NCBI GenBank assembly: GCA_015501075.1 | Contig: JADNYJ010000016.1 | Location: 248,001-312,000 of the forward strand | DNA length: 64,000 bases | Direction of reading: 5' to 3' | Source: Gymnopilus junonius | Taxonomy: Eukaryota; Basidiomycota; Agaricomycetes; Agaricales; Galerinaceae | Shown: piece after piece, positions 47,828 through 60,400 of the stretch | How positions within the stretch are numbered: position 1 is the stretch's first letter | Layout of the letters: each line of letters opens with the position of its first letter | Notes under the pieces: model-generated | Seen by the model: only the letters and a program-made list of their open reading frames with translations | Told to the model about the DNA's origin: nothing | Database searches by the model: none | Translations under genes and position numbers: made by a program

Positions 47828-49580
47828 TTAGGCCAAATTATCGTATTCAATATGCAAGGTTGCTGTGCTATTTTTCAGATTGCTAACTTGATTACCTGAT
47901 TGTTGAGAAGATGTCCCTGCAGGGCCCATTTCACCCTTTAAATCCTGGTAAAACAAAGGTGTCAGCCCAGCCTTTTCCCTATCTTCAACATTAAATGGCC
48001 CTTTAACATCACCCCTCCAACCTCTCTTGACTTCTTCACGGAAAGCCATCACTGGGTCAGCGGTGCCTTCCTGCGAGCAGACCCATGTAAACCAACGGTG
48101 CCCAGAAGTTACATGAGTGACCTCATCAGTATGTATGATCTCCATAACCTTCACAGTTTCCTTATCTCCAGCTTTGCGAAATCGCTCGATTGTTGCAGGA
48201 TTGACATCTAGTCCTCGAGCTTCGTGCACCAGATGAATGATAGCAAGACGTGACCGGAGTGATTGAGAAGTCACCGTCGCCGACTCCCAAAGTGATGCAT
48301 GCACGGGCATACTACCATAAGGTGTCGCAGGCGAGATAGCTGCCAGTCTCGAGGTGAGCAATGAGCTGGATATATACTTTTCAGTTGATTGTCCATAAAG
48401 AGAAGGCAAGAAATAATCACAAATGTTTTGCCTCGTCGAGAGCCATTTTCGTGAAATCGGAGAAGAAAGCAGGGGGTAAATTGGGGTGTGTCGGTCCAAA
48501 GCGTGCCATTATATCCCATCTGCCAGACGACTGAATAGAGAATATAACATGCAAATGCAGTAGCTTACGCGAGATCGATGCTACGCCAATTGAATTAAGA
48601 TCAGGGGAATATCTTCTCGGCTGATTTCTCTCACTTACGCCCATTGCTCAATATTTGCAAGCGCATGTAACATGACAGCCTGATTCCTCCTGTTCTTAAG
48701 CTTCTTCGGCTCTACCATGTTTTGGAGAAAGGCATCATCCCTTGAAGGCACATTTGGTGGTTTGGGCACGCTAGGTGATTTGTGGCCTATTGACGACAAT
48801 TTCCCTGTTCGAAAGAGATCCACCGCGTGGCGGGTTCGTTCAACCTGTGGAATGTTCAGATATTACACTAATATGAAGGTAAATGACCCTCGAGACCTTT
48901 AAGGTTGGATTTGAAGTATTGAGAATCAGAACTGCCCATTGCATGAGGGTCTTTGGTGGATCAACGAGAGGAACCACAGGCTCTTCCTCGCCTGAAAACA
49001 CGGATATGGGGTTCGGAACAGGTTTGGCTGAAGTAGGAGGGGGAGGATCCGCGAATTCTGCAAAGACTCGTCCTCAGGCATTATTCAAGAGAAAAGTCGG
49101 AATCAAATACCCTCAGACACTGGTCGCAATTCAACTAACCGCCAATTCGTACCTCCTTCAGGCGTTTGCATGAATACCGTCTCCACGCCGTCTGCTGGAT
49201 CAATTTTCACTTCCACATCGTATGTGCATGCCTTCAGACCCGTCTCGCTCTTCCCGGTCTTTAGGTCGAAGTCATACCTGAAATAGCAATTAGCCAGTAC
49301 TTCAATTGTCAAGATTCATCCAATAACGACGAACCTATGCCAAGGACAAACAGCAACGGCGCCTGTATCGCACTCCTCTATTTCTGCGTGCGACATGTCC
49401 GCCCCAAGGTGTGGGCAGTTGGCTTCCATAACGTACAATTGCTTGTAATCTGGGTAACTTGGGGACGGCATGGCCTTTGCTCTCTTTTCTGTATAGGCAT
49501 GGTTGTAGTCGAAGGAACGCTTATCAAGCCCAGAAGATAGTCGGAAAAGAATAAGCGAATGATAGCGGCCTTCCTGAGAT
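47828..49580 (-). CDS. Rieske [2Fe-2S] - DUF455 ferritin-like fusion protein
   Basis: The readable part starts at 49580 with EGRYHSLILFRLSSGLDKRS, leading into the Rieske motifs CPHLGADMSHAEIEECD (C-x-H) and VCPWHRYDF (C-x2-H), which hold a 2Fe-2S cluster. A linker rich in Pro follows. The DUF455 domain then reads FRTGKLSSIGHKSPSVP, RRNQAVMLHALANIEQWAID, THPNLPPAFFSDFTKMALDE, AIIHLVHEARGLDVNPATIE, and EIIHTDEVTHVTSGHRWFTW. The E..H and ExxH-like residues in these helices match a ferritin-like di-iron fold. The stop is at 47828. The first exon was not found, so the start is open. A possible hydrophobic exon at 49859 does not join in phase. The activity is probably redox or oxygen chemistry, but unproven. 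Confidence 0.85.
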
Positions 49581-50046
49581 CTGAGCGTAAGCAGGAAACG
49601 AAAGTGACTGAGCAGATTCTTTAGTGGTCCAATCCTGCAATTACATTTGTATAAGTCCCAGAGATAGCTTACGCTTAACCGTATGATGGCTCACTGTAAT
49701 TGCTTCATAACAAGTTCAACAGTTTGAAGTGTATGGATGGTGCAAGGCAAGATTTACAAGAACGAGCAGACAATTCGAAACGTGATCAACCATCTTAATC
49801 TGATACTACTTACCTATGCTTAGTAGAACTGTAATTAGAAGGAATCCGATGGCAGACATCTATTAAATACATATTGTGATAGACAGACAGCAGTAATTGA
49901 CTAGTACAACCGTAACAGAAGGAAAATTACGAGGAACGGAAAGGGCACAAAACCAAAACTATTAACCAATATACCGAAAAGTTGCGTCCGGAAAAGTTCG
50001 GTATAAAAAAGACCTCAGAAGGTGGTATACCAACAAAAACCCGATT
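49581..50046. other. upstream exon zone of the Rieske-DUF455 gene and 3' spacer
   Basis: This should contain the missing first exon. Candidates are an ATG at 49859 (MSAIGFLLITVLLSIG before a GTAAG donor, but wrong phase) and sequence around 49690. Neither is firm. An AT-rich stretch adjoins the 3' end of the priB-like gene. Confidence 0.3.
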
Positions 50047-53000
50047 TTACATCATGACCTGTGCACTTTGGAATATACCAAATGCCGGTTGATGCATATT
50101 CCCGAGGTAAGAAGAGCTGATTATGTTATTATTGGCTACTGGAGGTGACGGAGACCCTTCAGGCCAGGAGAACCTATGAAAGAGGCGATGATGATCAATT
50201 GGCTTGCCCTCGTCTAGACTAAAAAATACGCACCCAGGCATCATCATGTTTTGCCACCAGGAGGGATTCTTAATTGCTTGCATTGTGGCAAGCATCTCCT
50301 CGTCGGAGAATCCGTTTGCTCCAAAGGACATATCATAATCAGAACCAAAGGAAATCTGGCCGGTACTTGTCGCAAAGGTAGCTTCAGGCATGTATATCGG
50401 AGTCTCCATTGCCTGAGGGAGGGATCCGAAGCTTGAATCCGTGCCTTGACCCGTTCCTGTGCCACGAGATGCTATGGACATACCCGACGATGACAAACCT
50501 TGTGGGTTGGAACCCGGGACTTGGCGTTGAGGGGGAGGTATGGTTTGCAGACGGCCAACCGTGGCACCGTCGCCCCGATGCCGTGACAACAAACCCGCCA
50601 AGAAACGAGCATAGAGCTTTGGGGTATGGCGGTCATCGATGGCAATTTTCGGCGAGCTCAGTGTCTGAATCAAACGGCCAATTAAATCAAAGATCTCGTT
50701 CTCTTGCTCTTTGACTAAGAAGGAAGAAAACTCGGGGCGGAGGAGCTACAACATTATTAAGATATGTTATGAAGGCATATGTAATCGAACTGACTAACCT
50801 TCAAAAGGAATGCTGAAGCGAAAGACGCAAAAATAAAGTGACCTGGAAAAGAGAGAAAACTTACTGAGTACTATGATATATCTCATAATTTCATGATACT
50901 TACCATCTGGAGCATATCTCATGTAGCCACTGGGAGCCAAACCGTCTATCATGTTCTCGATGACAGCTTTAGCTGACTCCAAGCACTGATCATCAGAAGC
51001 GACATCAGTACAAAAAGAAAGAAAGAAACTAAACTGCAGCATACAGTGGTGAAGTATATGCTATCCTCATTTTCAAACCCACGTTGGTATGCCTGCTGGA
51101 AGCCGAAAGAGAACATAACAAGCCTGGAATATCCGACAAGGCTTCAAAACATCGAGTAAGAACAAGATCGTGACAGAATAGGTGCATTACTTACAAAGGC
51201 AGTAGCGACGATCGAAGAGCACAGGTTGGGTCTGAGATAGAGTCATTAGTTAAGCAAGTCAGATGAAAGTCTAAGCAGATGATTACCATTAGGATCAGAA
51301 TCTTCTTTAAATAATCGAGACCACTCTTCGTCATACCGGGTTAAATGTTCATTGTGGGCAAGGGTGACCGCTCTGAAGTTAACTTTCTGTATCGGGGCCT
51401 TAGCAACAGTTTACGGTGGAAAGCGCTGCCTACGCACCTTGTTAAGCCCGGTGGGCGAAGAAGGATCACTGAAGATTTCCTCATGGAATTTGGCGACAAT
51501 TTGAAGGAGAGCAGAGTAACCGCAGAGATGGACATCGTACTAATCACGTGTCGTCAGAATCTCGAAGGATCGAGATCGATGGATGCAACTTACCTTGAGA
51601 TTATATTGCGACTTCTTGTACCAGTCTTTAGCACTTCGAACGATGCTGTCGACTTCGAGTCAGGTAATGGTCTTCGGGACAAGGAACAAGACGTACAAAT
51701 CTTCTTTGATCGTGGAAGGTTTACCGAACTGTGTAGCCGTTGAACGATCAAGATTGAAGCAGATCATCCACACCCTCGTCTTGTTCAAAATCTCTCGTTC
51801 TTGAAGCTCATTCTGAGGCTTGGTTGTCGATACTAGATGCAAGTTGAGGTCGGTTGCAATTCTACGCAGAAAGGTCTGGATCAGCCTAGAAGCCGAAGCT
51901 TAAGACAAATAGCTTACCTGATTGCAAGGCCGGTGTACAACCAACTTCGGTCCTCCTCCCAACGGCGTGCAGGCACAGCATAGATGCTCATCAGAATATA
52001 GGCTTGACAGAGTTCAACTGATTTCCATCCGTCGATCAGCGCATTTGCAGCAGAGTGTTTTGCAAAGTGCATGGCAATTGGGTATATTTCCGATTTATCT
52101 GCATAATATCTAGAGGAAATTGCGCAGACTAACGGTCGATCAGCACAAGCCAAGAGTCAAATGCGGCAGGAGTATATACTTACTAACTGTGAAAAGGAAA
52201 GGACAGCGGGCGAAAGTCGATGCGGGGGTATGAAGGACAGGATCTAGCAAGGAGATGAAAGGCTATTGCACGCGTTAGGAACTAATCATCACGAGGTATC
52301 AGAATGGTAATGTCGTACATTAACCCGTTCATAAAATCTAAGGTTGCCGCGTGATAAGTGAAAGACAAAAATGAAAGCTAAGGTACACTGACATTTGGAA
52401 CAGCTTCTCCACGTCTTCCGGCTTGACTAATCCGTGGACCAGAATTTCTGGGGCACTGTGCTGCTCAATTAAAGTGGCCCTGATATCAAGGTCCGTGGCA
52501 GGTCCTTGTGGTCAGTTAGAAGACATAAGTCTGTGGCATTACAACATGAAAAAAAAAAAAACCTGGCATGAAATATGTTTCGTTAGCCACGCCCTGGAGA
52601 TTCAAATGAGCCAAGTTGTGGATGAAAGGGAGTTACAGTGAGTCGCACCACATTGTCATCATTCAGATCGTCTTCATTGAGGTCGATATCTTTGGCACGA
52701 TTCTTCTTCCTTTTGCCTTTGCTGCTGCTCAGGCTCAGGTCTGCGATCAGCCCAATGGGTACATGAGCTTCAGGAAGCGACGACTGCAATTTTTCTGTGT
52801 CCTCCGAAGCATCCTCAGAGTCTTCGTTATCCCCTTCTTCTTTCTTTCCTGTCTGTTTTTGAGTACGTCTGTGCTCAGAATCTCCATCTGAATCTTCCTC
52901 AAGACGATCTAAGCCACGAACTTCAAGAAATGCTTGAGGCCCTCCTTGCCTGCCAGCATCGCGCACACTTGACTGCAGGCGGTCCAACCAAGCCAAAACG

Positions 53001-56000
53001 TTTTTGTTGTTTTGATCTGAGGGAGAGGTGGCCATCCGATAGGATGCTATAGACAACGGAGTCGCCAGGTAAGGGTTATGAAGCTAAACCTAGACGTTAA
53101 CTAGGATAGACGTAGAACGTTTACGATAACGAACCTGCTTAAGGAGCGATTCAATAATTGCATCCTTCTGCCTGATTTGGGCCAAGAGATACTCTCGTTT
53201 GCTGATGTTGGGCGAAAAGTCAGTATCTGATGGCGGAGACGAACAACGAGAAGGAGTAGGTGAAACAGAAAGTGTAGACGACATCGACGGGGAAGAAAGT
53301 AGTGTCGTCGACATCTTGTCTGGGCTTTTGAGAATAGAAGAACAGGAACAAAACTCAGTGCCCAAGGCAGCAAAACCTGCATCTACAGACGGGCTTTTAT
53401 AGGCTTGATGCCCCTATTCACAACCCTCTGGCTCGCGGCTAACTAAACATGTCCGAGGGCGGAGTTCCATCCATTGATTTCCATCTGATGAGTTGCAACA
53501 TTCCAGCTGCGTGGTAGATGGCATGAAAGCAAAATAGAAAAAAAAACTCGCGTGGCCAGAAATGCATGGGATCAGAGTTACTCACTTGGGGGCTGTTCTC
53601 GGCCTCCGTCCTTCAACGATACAGACATGTCCACCAGACTTGCATCGTTTGCATGTATTCTCGTGTTTCGGAAAGTCACATTTCATCTGTTAGATCGGGT
53701 CGAAGAAGTGCACCAGACGCCGTTCCAGAGAGAAAAAAGACAAAGGAAGGGCATCGGAATCGGATGAGTGGGTTTTGGTCGGTTAATAGCGGCCATAATA
53801 ATCGGGCAGGAAGCGAACGCAGTCAACGATTTTGAAGCCGGAGGAACGAGCGCCAAAGGCACCCGAAGGTAATTGAAGAGAGAAGGATTAAGTCGGGACA
53901 GGCACAGCCAGGGTTGACATCGGTAGCGAAGATCAAGGGATAGTATTTTGAAGGCGAAGTCCAGAAAGTACATACGTCATTTATCAGATAAAGATAATCA
54001 ATGCAACAGTTCAATCAGTGAAAGGCTAGCAAAGCAAAATCGCCGGCTTACCTTGAGCTTCTTGCAGTGCGTACATGCTCCTGGCCTGAGACCATAGACA
54101 TAGCAAAACAGCCAAATTGAGAATAAGGAAAGCGGTTTGTCGAGGACATCCGGCACATTCACATGGGACGTTCCGGCGAGAATAAGAATGCGGAGTCGAA
54201 GCAGGACGCAACGACGTCAATGGTGCAAAAATGCAAAATGTAGACAAGTCGAGGATGGCATAGCCGGAAATGCAGTGAGCATCCAAGGCAGTGTCGAAGT
54301 CACGGGAGGATTATTACACCGAATGCAGTTACATCGGATACGTACAGGAAGAGAGAATGGTGAAGGTCGAGGACACAACATATGCATGGATGGACGCCAC
54401 ACCGATAAGTTCGTTGATGAAGATATTGGCCAAGGCATACATGATCAAAAATCGCGTGCGATCATAGTCGTCATGCGTGGGAAAAGTCGGTTGGCCAATC
54501 AAGGCGATCAGCAATCCGGATTTGGAAAATTAAATGCCGAAAACACATCCGGGTATGGTTGGTCCCGAAGACGAGGTCCAAAGGTCGGAGAACATTCAGA
54601 AATTGCGAGAGGCACGGTTTGTAGTTGAAAATTTCCGCGTCAGTTTGAGAAAGAAGACGTCGGACCGACAGAGAAGATGGAAGAACATAGATTCAAGAAT
54701 TTGTCAGTAAATCGAAACGAGGAGTCAGAAAAAGATAAAAACAAAATCCGAATCCTGTTTCCCTTCCGGGCTTCTAGGGATCTAAAGACGGAGGGGAACA
54801 GACGTAAGGTACACCTTACGCATGAGAATGTCCGCGCAGGGGCATATCCATAGCAGTGCCCCATGCCCTCCATGTCGGAGCGGGTGGCAGTGCAGATAGA
54901 CAGGACCATCAGAGTAAAATGGTACTCACAGACGACTTCGACCGTCTCTCTTGCCTCCTTTCCTGACTACACCCAACCCACCCAACCCAACGCCGATAGC
55001 TCCAGTCATTGCTAGGCCAGAGTCATCGTCGTCAGAGTCGGATTCAGAGTCGCTAGCACCTTCTGCCTGTGCCCTTCCTTGACTTGGGTGCTCAGGGCTA
55101 TCATTTCTCTTGGCTCTTTTACGCTTCACACCAGCTTGAGCAGAAGCTGAGGCTGAACCACTAGCTCGAGGAGAAACCTGAGCGCTGGGACCACCACTTG
55201 AGGTTGAACGATTCAGTGGTGTAGTAGTTACTTTGTTTGGATGAGATGATCTTGTTTTGCTACGCCCAGCAGGCGCCTTATATTGTTGCTGCTGAGGCTG
55301 GTAGCCACTAGCGTTCGATGTGCTGTTCGAAAACACCTGCTCAGTCATCCAAGTGTTGAGGGGTGAAGGTTGGGCCGGCGGTGAATTCGAATGAGTCGGT
55401 TGGCTCCCATGTTCGGGCAGCGGCAGATATCCCGTTGATGATGGCTGTAGAAATTGGGAGGATTGTACTGCACCGCTAGGATTTTGGGGCTCCTGACGGT
55501 GTGTTTGACTGAAAGCCGTTTGCTGTTGCTGACGTTGCTGTTCAAAAACAGGATCCGGAGAATTCGTATATGAATGCAAGGTCGACTCCGGGGTCGAAAT
55601 GTGATACCCATGCCCATGCCCAGGAGTGGATCCCGAACTGCTGCCATCCACAGAGGGGAAATCAGTATAATAAGTGGAATATAAGTCGCCAGTCTGAGTC
55701 TGGTACGATGACGCATCAATTACGGGACTCAGAGTAGCGACACTAGACTGCACCACTGTCCCAACTGATGACCCGGGGTACTGGTTCATCGAGCTAGAAG
55801 ATGTGTATTGGCCTTGCATAAAGCTGTAAGGACTCTGAGAACTCCGTTGCGAAACAAGACCGTTACCCGGATTGGTATCACGCCGGTAGACGGACGAAAA
55901 TTCTAGCTGCTGGCCCTGCGCCTGCTGTTGGTTGCTGTAAGAATCCAACCATTGCTGATATTGATTGTCACCGCGTTGAATGCTATGCTCGTCCGGGTTA

Positions 56001-56296
56001 TAAAACGTGGAAGTAGGTCCGATCATTGTAGATGAGGAGGAAGTAGATTGCTGGGCTCTTTTGATATCGTACCAAAGATTGTTGCTGTCGGAGTGGGTAG
56101 AAAGATGTGGGGGGTGCTCTGGTCGACCTGGCGAAGAAGTAAGAAGAAAGTTAAGCTTCGAATTAAGAAGTGGAATTGCCTTGGACTACAGACCTGGGGG
56201 AGAACGCGAATGAGTGCTTCCTGGGGCGTTATTCGAATTTTGAGGGATCAAGGAGCTGGTAGCCCCGGTAACGTCTCGCAGCGATGATGGCTGCAT
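50047..56296 (-). CDS. priB-like Zn2Cys6 transcription factor with Fungal_trans domain
   Basis: The start at 56296 gives MQPSSLRDVTGATSS (exon 56194-56296), then a 1.2-kb exon (54930-56127) rich in Gln/Ser/Pro ending with a basic and acidic patch. Exon 3 (54052-54085, 34 nt) and exon 4 (53586-53686) form the zinc cluster CTHCKKLKMKC, FPKHENTCKRC and KSGGHVC, six cysteines with spacing 2-6-8-2-6. Exon 5 begins at 53201 with KREYLLAQIRQKDAIIESLL, a coiled coil. Then come LHNPYLATPLSI, FLEVRGLDRLEEDSDGD and the Fungal_trans core (ADKSEIYPIAMHFAKHSAAN, CQAYILMSIYAVPARRWEED, YTGLAIRIATDLNLHL, RVWMICFNLDRSTATQFGKP). The order resembles basidiomycete PriB, described in shiitake primordia. That link is from memory. 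Introns 2-4 are 844, 365 and 384 nt. Confidence 0.85.
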
Positions 56297-58886
56297 GATG
56301 AGGATAATGGTGCTCGAGTTTGGAGTATAACAGGCAGTACCATGGATATGTTCTCACCGACAACGCAGCAATGTGAGCTCGTCGGTGAAATTGATTGACC
56401 GATGGTGGAGTCAGAGGATAGGCAGGTTCGAGGTGAACGTGAGCTCAGATTGTAAATAAGGATCTATCCGGCATCTTCTTGTACTTTGGCCAATTTATGG
56501 CTGTTCCCGTCCCTTGCCGAGGTCTGAAGAGGATGTCGAGAAGGATTTTAGTCTTTTTTTGTGACCGTTTTTCGGCAAACCCACGGGCATACATACCTAT
56601 CAATATCGTGATCAACTCGGACTTAGAATCCTCTTCTCAACCTTGAAACTAGTTTGCTTTTTGCCCCATGTACAATCTCCACAATACCAGCCAGATGTTT
56701 CTCAGATGTTTCATGACACAACTCTGATTATAACCTGATCCGTTATTAACTAACCTTTCTGGCTCTAGGGCTTCCAATTCAGTCTCGCTCTTCTTGAGAT
56801 ATCCTTTTCTGACGTTTCCCCGTGCTCTGGAACTCCCATCATTGGACCCTTCCCCCGGCGCCCGACCCTTGCAACTGGGCGCAAAAATGGCTTGACACTA
56901 GGTAAAACGTGACCTCGGAGCTGACTGTCCTTGCATGATAAATCATCGATGATCCTCTGGTGAGAACATTATGTTGCGCTGCCACGGGCCTTCCCTCCTT
57001 CCGCGAATAACTAGACTGCTGTCTTGTGAGCCAAGACATATGAAACCACGTCCAGTGCGATAGTTTATTTCTACCGGTAGGCGCGAGCGCTCACTTCGTC
57101 GTCGGTGCAAAAAAAACTCCACAAACCTTTGTTCCTATTTAGTACGTATCGCCCGTTCAAAAAGCTTCCCCTCAGCGCCCCTGGTCCCCAGTTGTATACC
57201 TTCCACTCATACATCACTCTTGCGTCTGAGAATTGGGGATACCCCGATTAACGCTTCGTCAGGCACAATCTTTCATTGTTGTCTTTCAGCAGAATTTATG
57301 CGGACAGAAAGCTTTTCACAAAAAAAACTTCAACATAGGTGTACGGCTAGAGTCCTAGCCTCTACTTACTTTCTTCGTATATTTTATTAATCTATCAGTG
57401 AGTCTAACGTCAAGATTTTTCCCTCTGCAAAGCTTCCCTCATGGTTATTTCCTCTTCATTTGGTCAGAAAAAAAGAAGACAATAATTTATGTTCGCCTCG
57501 GGAAGATAAGATCATCGATGGTATGTATGCCTGGCTTGACAACCTCAATGGGTGTTCTGTCAAAGAAAACAAACCTGCACTCTTCTAGCAAATTTCCAGA
57601 TCTCAACTCCACAAGTCAGGCATAAGAGATGCCCAAGCGAATATTCCGTCGCCTCCAAGTGACACACTAGTTCGGTGATGATGAGAAGGTCTGCCTAAAA
57701 GATAAAAGACAGTGGGAATATGAATCCCAGTGCGAGAGCTTACAGGCGCACATTTCCCATCCTTGTACAAGGCTCTCATTCTTTAATGAAAGCTAATGAA
57801 ATGGGATTCCCTCGATAAGCTTCCGACTCTGGGACGGCTTACAGGATTACGGTATAAATAGACAGAGAAGCACTACGAGGCCCCTATCGTTCCAACTCCA
57901 GCACGAGGATGCTGCGCATGATACTGTAGGGTTCTGTACAAGACTCAAGAAGTGATAAAGTGGACAAGCGATGGGCACGAATAGGTCGTGGGATGCCCAT
58001 CGGGACGATATCATCGATCCTTCTTGCACGACCTACGGCTCGTTCTGTGCCGGTGGCATTTCAATGGGCCATGGCAGGCTTGCCACCAGAACCCTCCAAG
58101 TATCTTAACTTCCATTTATCTAGCAGACGCTACGATTACTAGTAGTATTCCTGTCCGCTTTAACGGCGGTTAACAAGAGTAGGACTTACTGTTTTAAACC
58201 TACCCCACCTTCTGAACCACTGAACATGATGAGGGCAAGGACGCATGGTGCTTAATAATAAAAACAGGACCCCGACCTCGCTCCGCTTCGGCCAAAGATC
58301 TTAATGGCGGTCCAAGCACATAAAGGGGGAGGAGAAAAACAAAAAGAGCGACAAAAATGGAGGGAGATGTACACGATATATATATATATACATATATGTG
58401 TCACGAACGGATCCCCTAAGTAAGTCGGGATCAACGAAAGATTCTTGGATTGACCGCTACCTTCACTAGTGTATTTAAATCTCACTTGGTCTTTTGCGCA
58501 ATCTTTTCCACTGACACAGCTCTTTACATTATTAACTTTCGTTCAATATCAGCATGATTACCCAAAACCTCCATAACTCGCTGTAGTAGATGAACATATC
58601 ATTTAATCTCAACTGATCCATTCCATGTCCTCCCCGCAGGCTTAGGGTTATGGACGGTCTGTGCGCTTAGACTGAAGCCCGTGCAGGTGACATAGAGTAA
58701 ACCTGGTTGGAGGGCTGTGGCACTGGTAAGGTAGCTAGCAATGCTCAGTATCCGCGGACTTCACGGAGCTGGTGTAGAACCGTATATACGGGGTTCGTGA
58801 ATTCTCCCTCTGGATGGAAACGATAATTAGTATTCTTAGCAACCAGGAGGCTGTTTGAAAAAAGATGGAGAATAGTCATTCGCCAT
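56297..58886. other. 2.6-kb intergenic region upstream of the priB-like gene
   Basis: No protein gene is supported. Open stretches at 57398-57625, 57847-58029 and 57960-58173 have no recognisable content and mostly overlap each other on both strands. It may hold a long 5' leader or regulatory DNA for the transcription factor. Confidence 0.4.
58376..58399. repeat. AT/TA microsatellite
   Basis: Alternating TA run broken by a C (ATATATATATATACATATATG), able to fold back on itself. It is a simple repeat and probably polymorphic. Confidence 0.8.
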
Positions 58887-59681
58887 GGCTCACTTTCTAT
58901 AGGTGTGGGCCCGCCTAATATTAAATAAAATTAAATAAATTAAATCGAAGAAGGGAGGGAAGAAATAAATAAATCAGGCAGTGTCTATATAGATGAAGGT
59001 CATCTAGCATGCCGTGATTTGATGAAATCTGCAGGGGCCGAAAGCAGTCCATTTTTTCAAGGCATGCTTCGCGCATTTGGGTACGAAATTGATCTGGTCC
59101 TTGATTTGGGTAGGTCCGAGTAGCACATTATTTTTTCCTACTGCGCTTCGCGCGGCCCTCTCAATATGCATATGCACCAAGAACTGTGAATTGCATAGAT
59201 GCCTTTCAAATACTCCAGGGTGGGGAGGTGAACAGGGTGGATTTTTGATTTATCTACCTCAAATGACTAGGATTATTTATTTTTCTAGCGCACTTTGCGC
59301 GCCCTCCCCATCCTCTTTAAATGTTACCCAAATTAAAAATTTTATCTTATTTTTCAAGCTCTCCAGATGCCTTCCAATCTTCGAAAGAATGTATGCAAAA
59401 GGGCCAGTTCATCACCTGACTGCGCTGACCTAATGAGTTTCCTTGTACAGTGGTGTTCATTGAGTGGCCTCCCGAGCTAAGGAAAAGGTCAAATATTCTA
59501 AAATTTACCCCATGTTCGGTAATCAGGCTCATCTCACTGATTTAAGCTCTGGTTCCGGACTTTCGCACCCCAGAACATGTCGAAGTAACCGCATTATTTG
59601 GCCGAGTTACTTTGTTTGTACATGATTATATTTTCAAACTCAGTTATATCGTATTTGGCCCACACCTATAGAAAGTGAGCC
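58887..59681. mobile_element. 795-bp non-autonomous TIR element with 8-bp target duplication
   Basis: Both ends carry the same perfect 25-bp inverted repeat starting GGCTCACTTTCTATAGGTGT, at 58887-58911 and 59657-59681. The flanks repeat TTCGCCAT directly (58879-58886 and 59682-59689), an 8-bp target duplication. Eight-base duplications are typical of hAT, P and Zisupton/KDZ transposons, and the ends alone do not decide between them. The interior has AT-rich runs and GCGCTTCGCGC and GCACTTTGCGCGC motifs but no transposase, so it would have to be moved by another element. Confidence 0.85.
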
Positions 59682-59689
59682 TTCGCCAT

Positions 59690-60009
59690 AGTGGTTCGCT
59701 TACTAAGGGCCCATCCGGGACCAGAATGCGGCATTCTCAGTCGCCATTCTGGGCCTATATTAGGTAGATCAAATTTTGATGACAATGATCACATGCCTCG
59801 AGAATCTCGTGCACATATGTGACCACTGTGACCTGAAGCTTGCCTAAAGCGAGCCGTAAATCCCGCGTTAGGGTTGAGTTTCCGTTCTACAGTACTTAGA
59901 GTTGGGGCACTCAACGATGTTCCAACTTTTAGCATGCCAAATGTTTGATACATGACTTCTGACAATAGAAGATAATCTTAGACCAACATTTTTGTCATTA
60001 ACAGGTCAT
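59690..60009. other. spacer between two mobile elements
   Basis: No gene. A short imperfect inverted repeat (GACCAGAATG near 59719 and CATTCTGGGCC near 59744) is present. Confidence 0.4.
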
Positions 60010-60011
60010 TA

Positions 60012-60194
60012 CAGCTAAGTGCAAAACGATGGGCCATCAAAAAGAAAACACACGCACAGTGGACCAGAAAATTCAGCCCCGATATGAGGTGATTCCATCT
60101 TGCTGAGGATTATGTGGTATGTCCTTAGGCTCGCAATTTCCACTCCGCTGTGTGTAAGTTATTTTTGGATGGCCTATCATTTTGCACTTGGCTG
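60012..60194. mobile_element. 183-bp MITE with TA target duplication
   Basis: The ends are inverted repeats of about 34 bp with four mismatches, starting CAGCTAAGTGCAAAACGATG on the left and CAGCCAAGTGCAAAATGATA on the right read inward. Similarity continues imperfectly further in. TA lies at 60010-60011 and 60195-60196. Size, structure and TA duplication fit a Stowaway/Tc1-mariner-type MITE. The mismatches between the ends suggest an older insertion than the element at 1727-2687. Confidence 0.7.
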
Positions 60195-60400
60195 TAATAA
60201 TGAACTAACTGTGGGCTAATGCCAGGTAAAATATTCCAAGGTAAGAAATCAATTTTCAATGGCAATTTGAGAGCAAGATAGGGTTTTTTGAGGATATAAA
60301 GTCTCTACATTCACTGTGGCTGACTTTGTTGCAATTTAAAAGCAATATATGTGTCTGAACCTGGTCTGAACCCTAGAACTCATCCTCGACCTGACTTCTT

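Noticed and set aside
54137..54628. 163-aa plus-strand open frame
   Set aside because: It lies inside the 844-nt intron of the priB-like gene on the other strand, has Arg/Ser-rich random composition and no motif.
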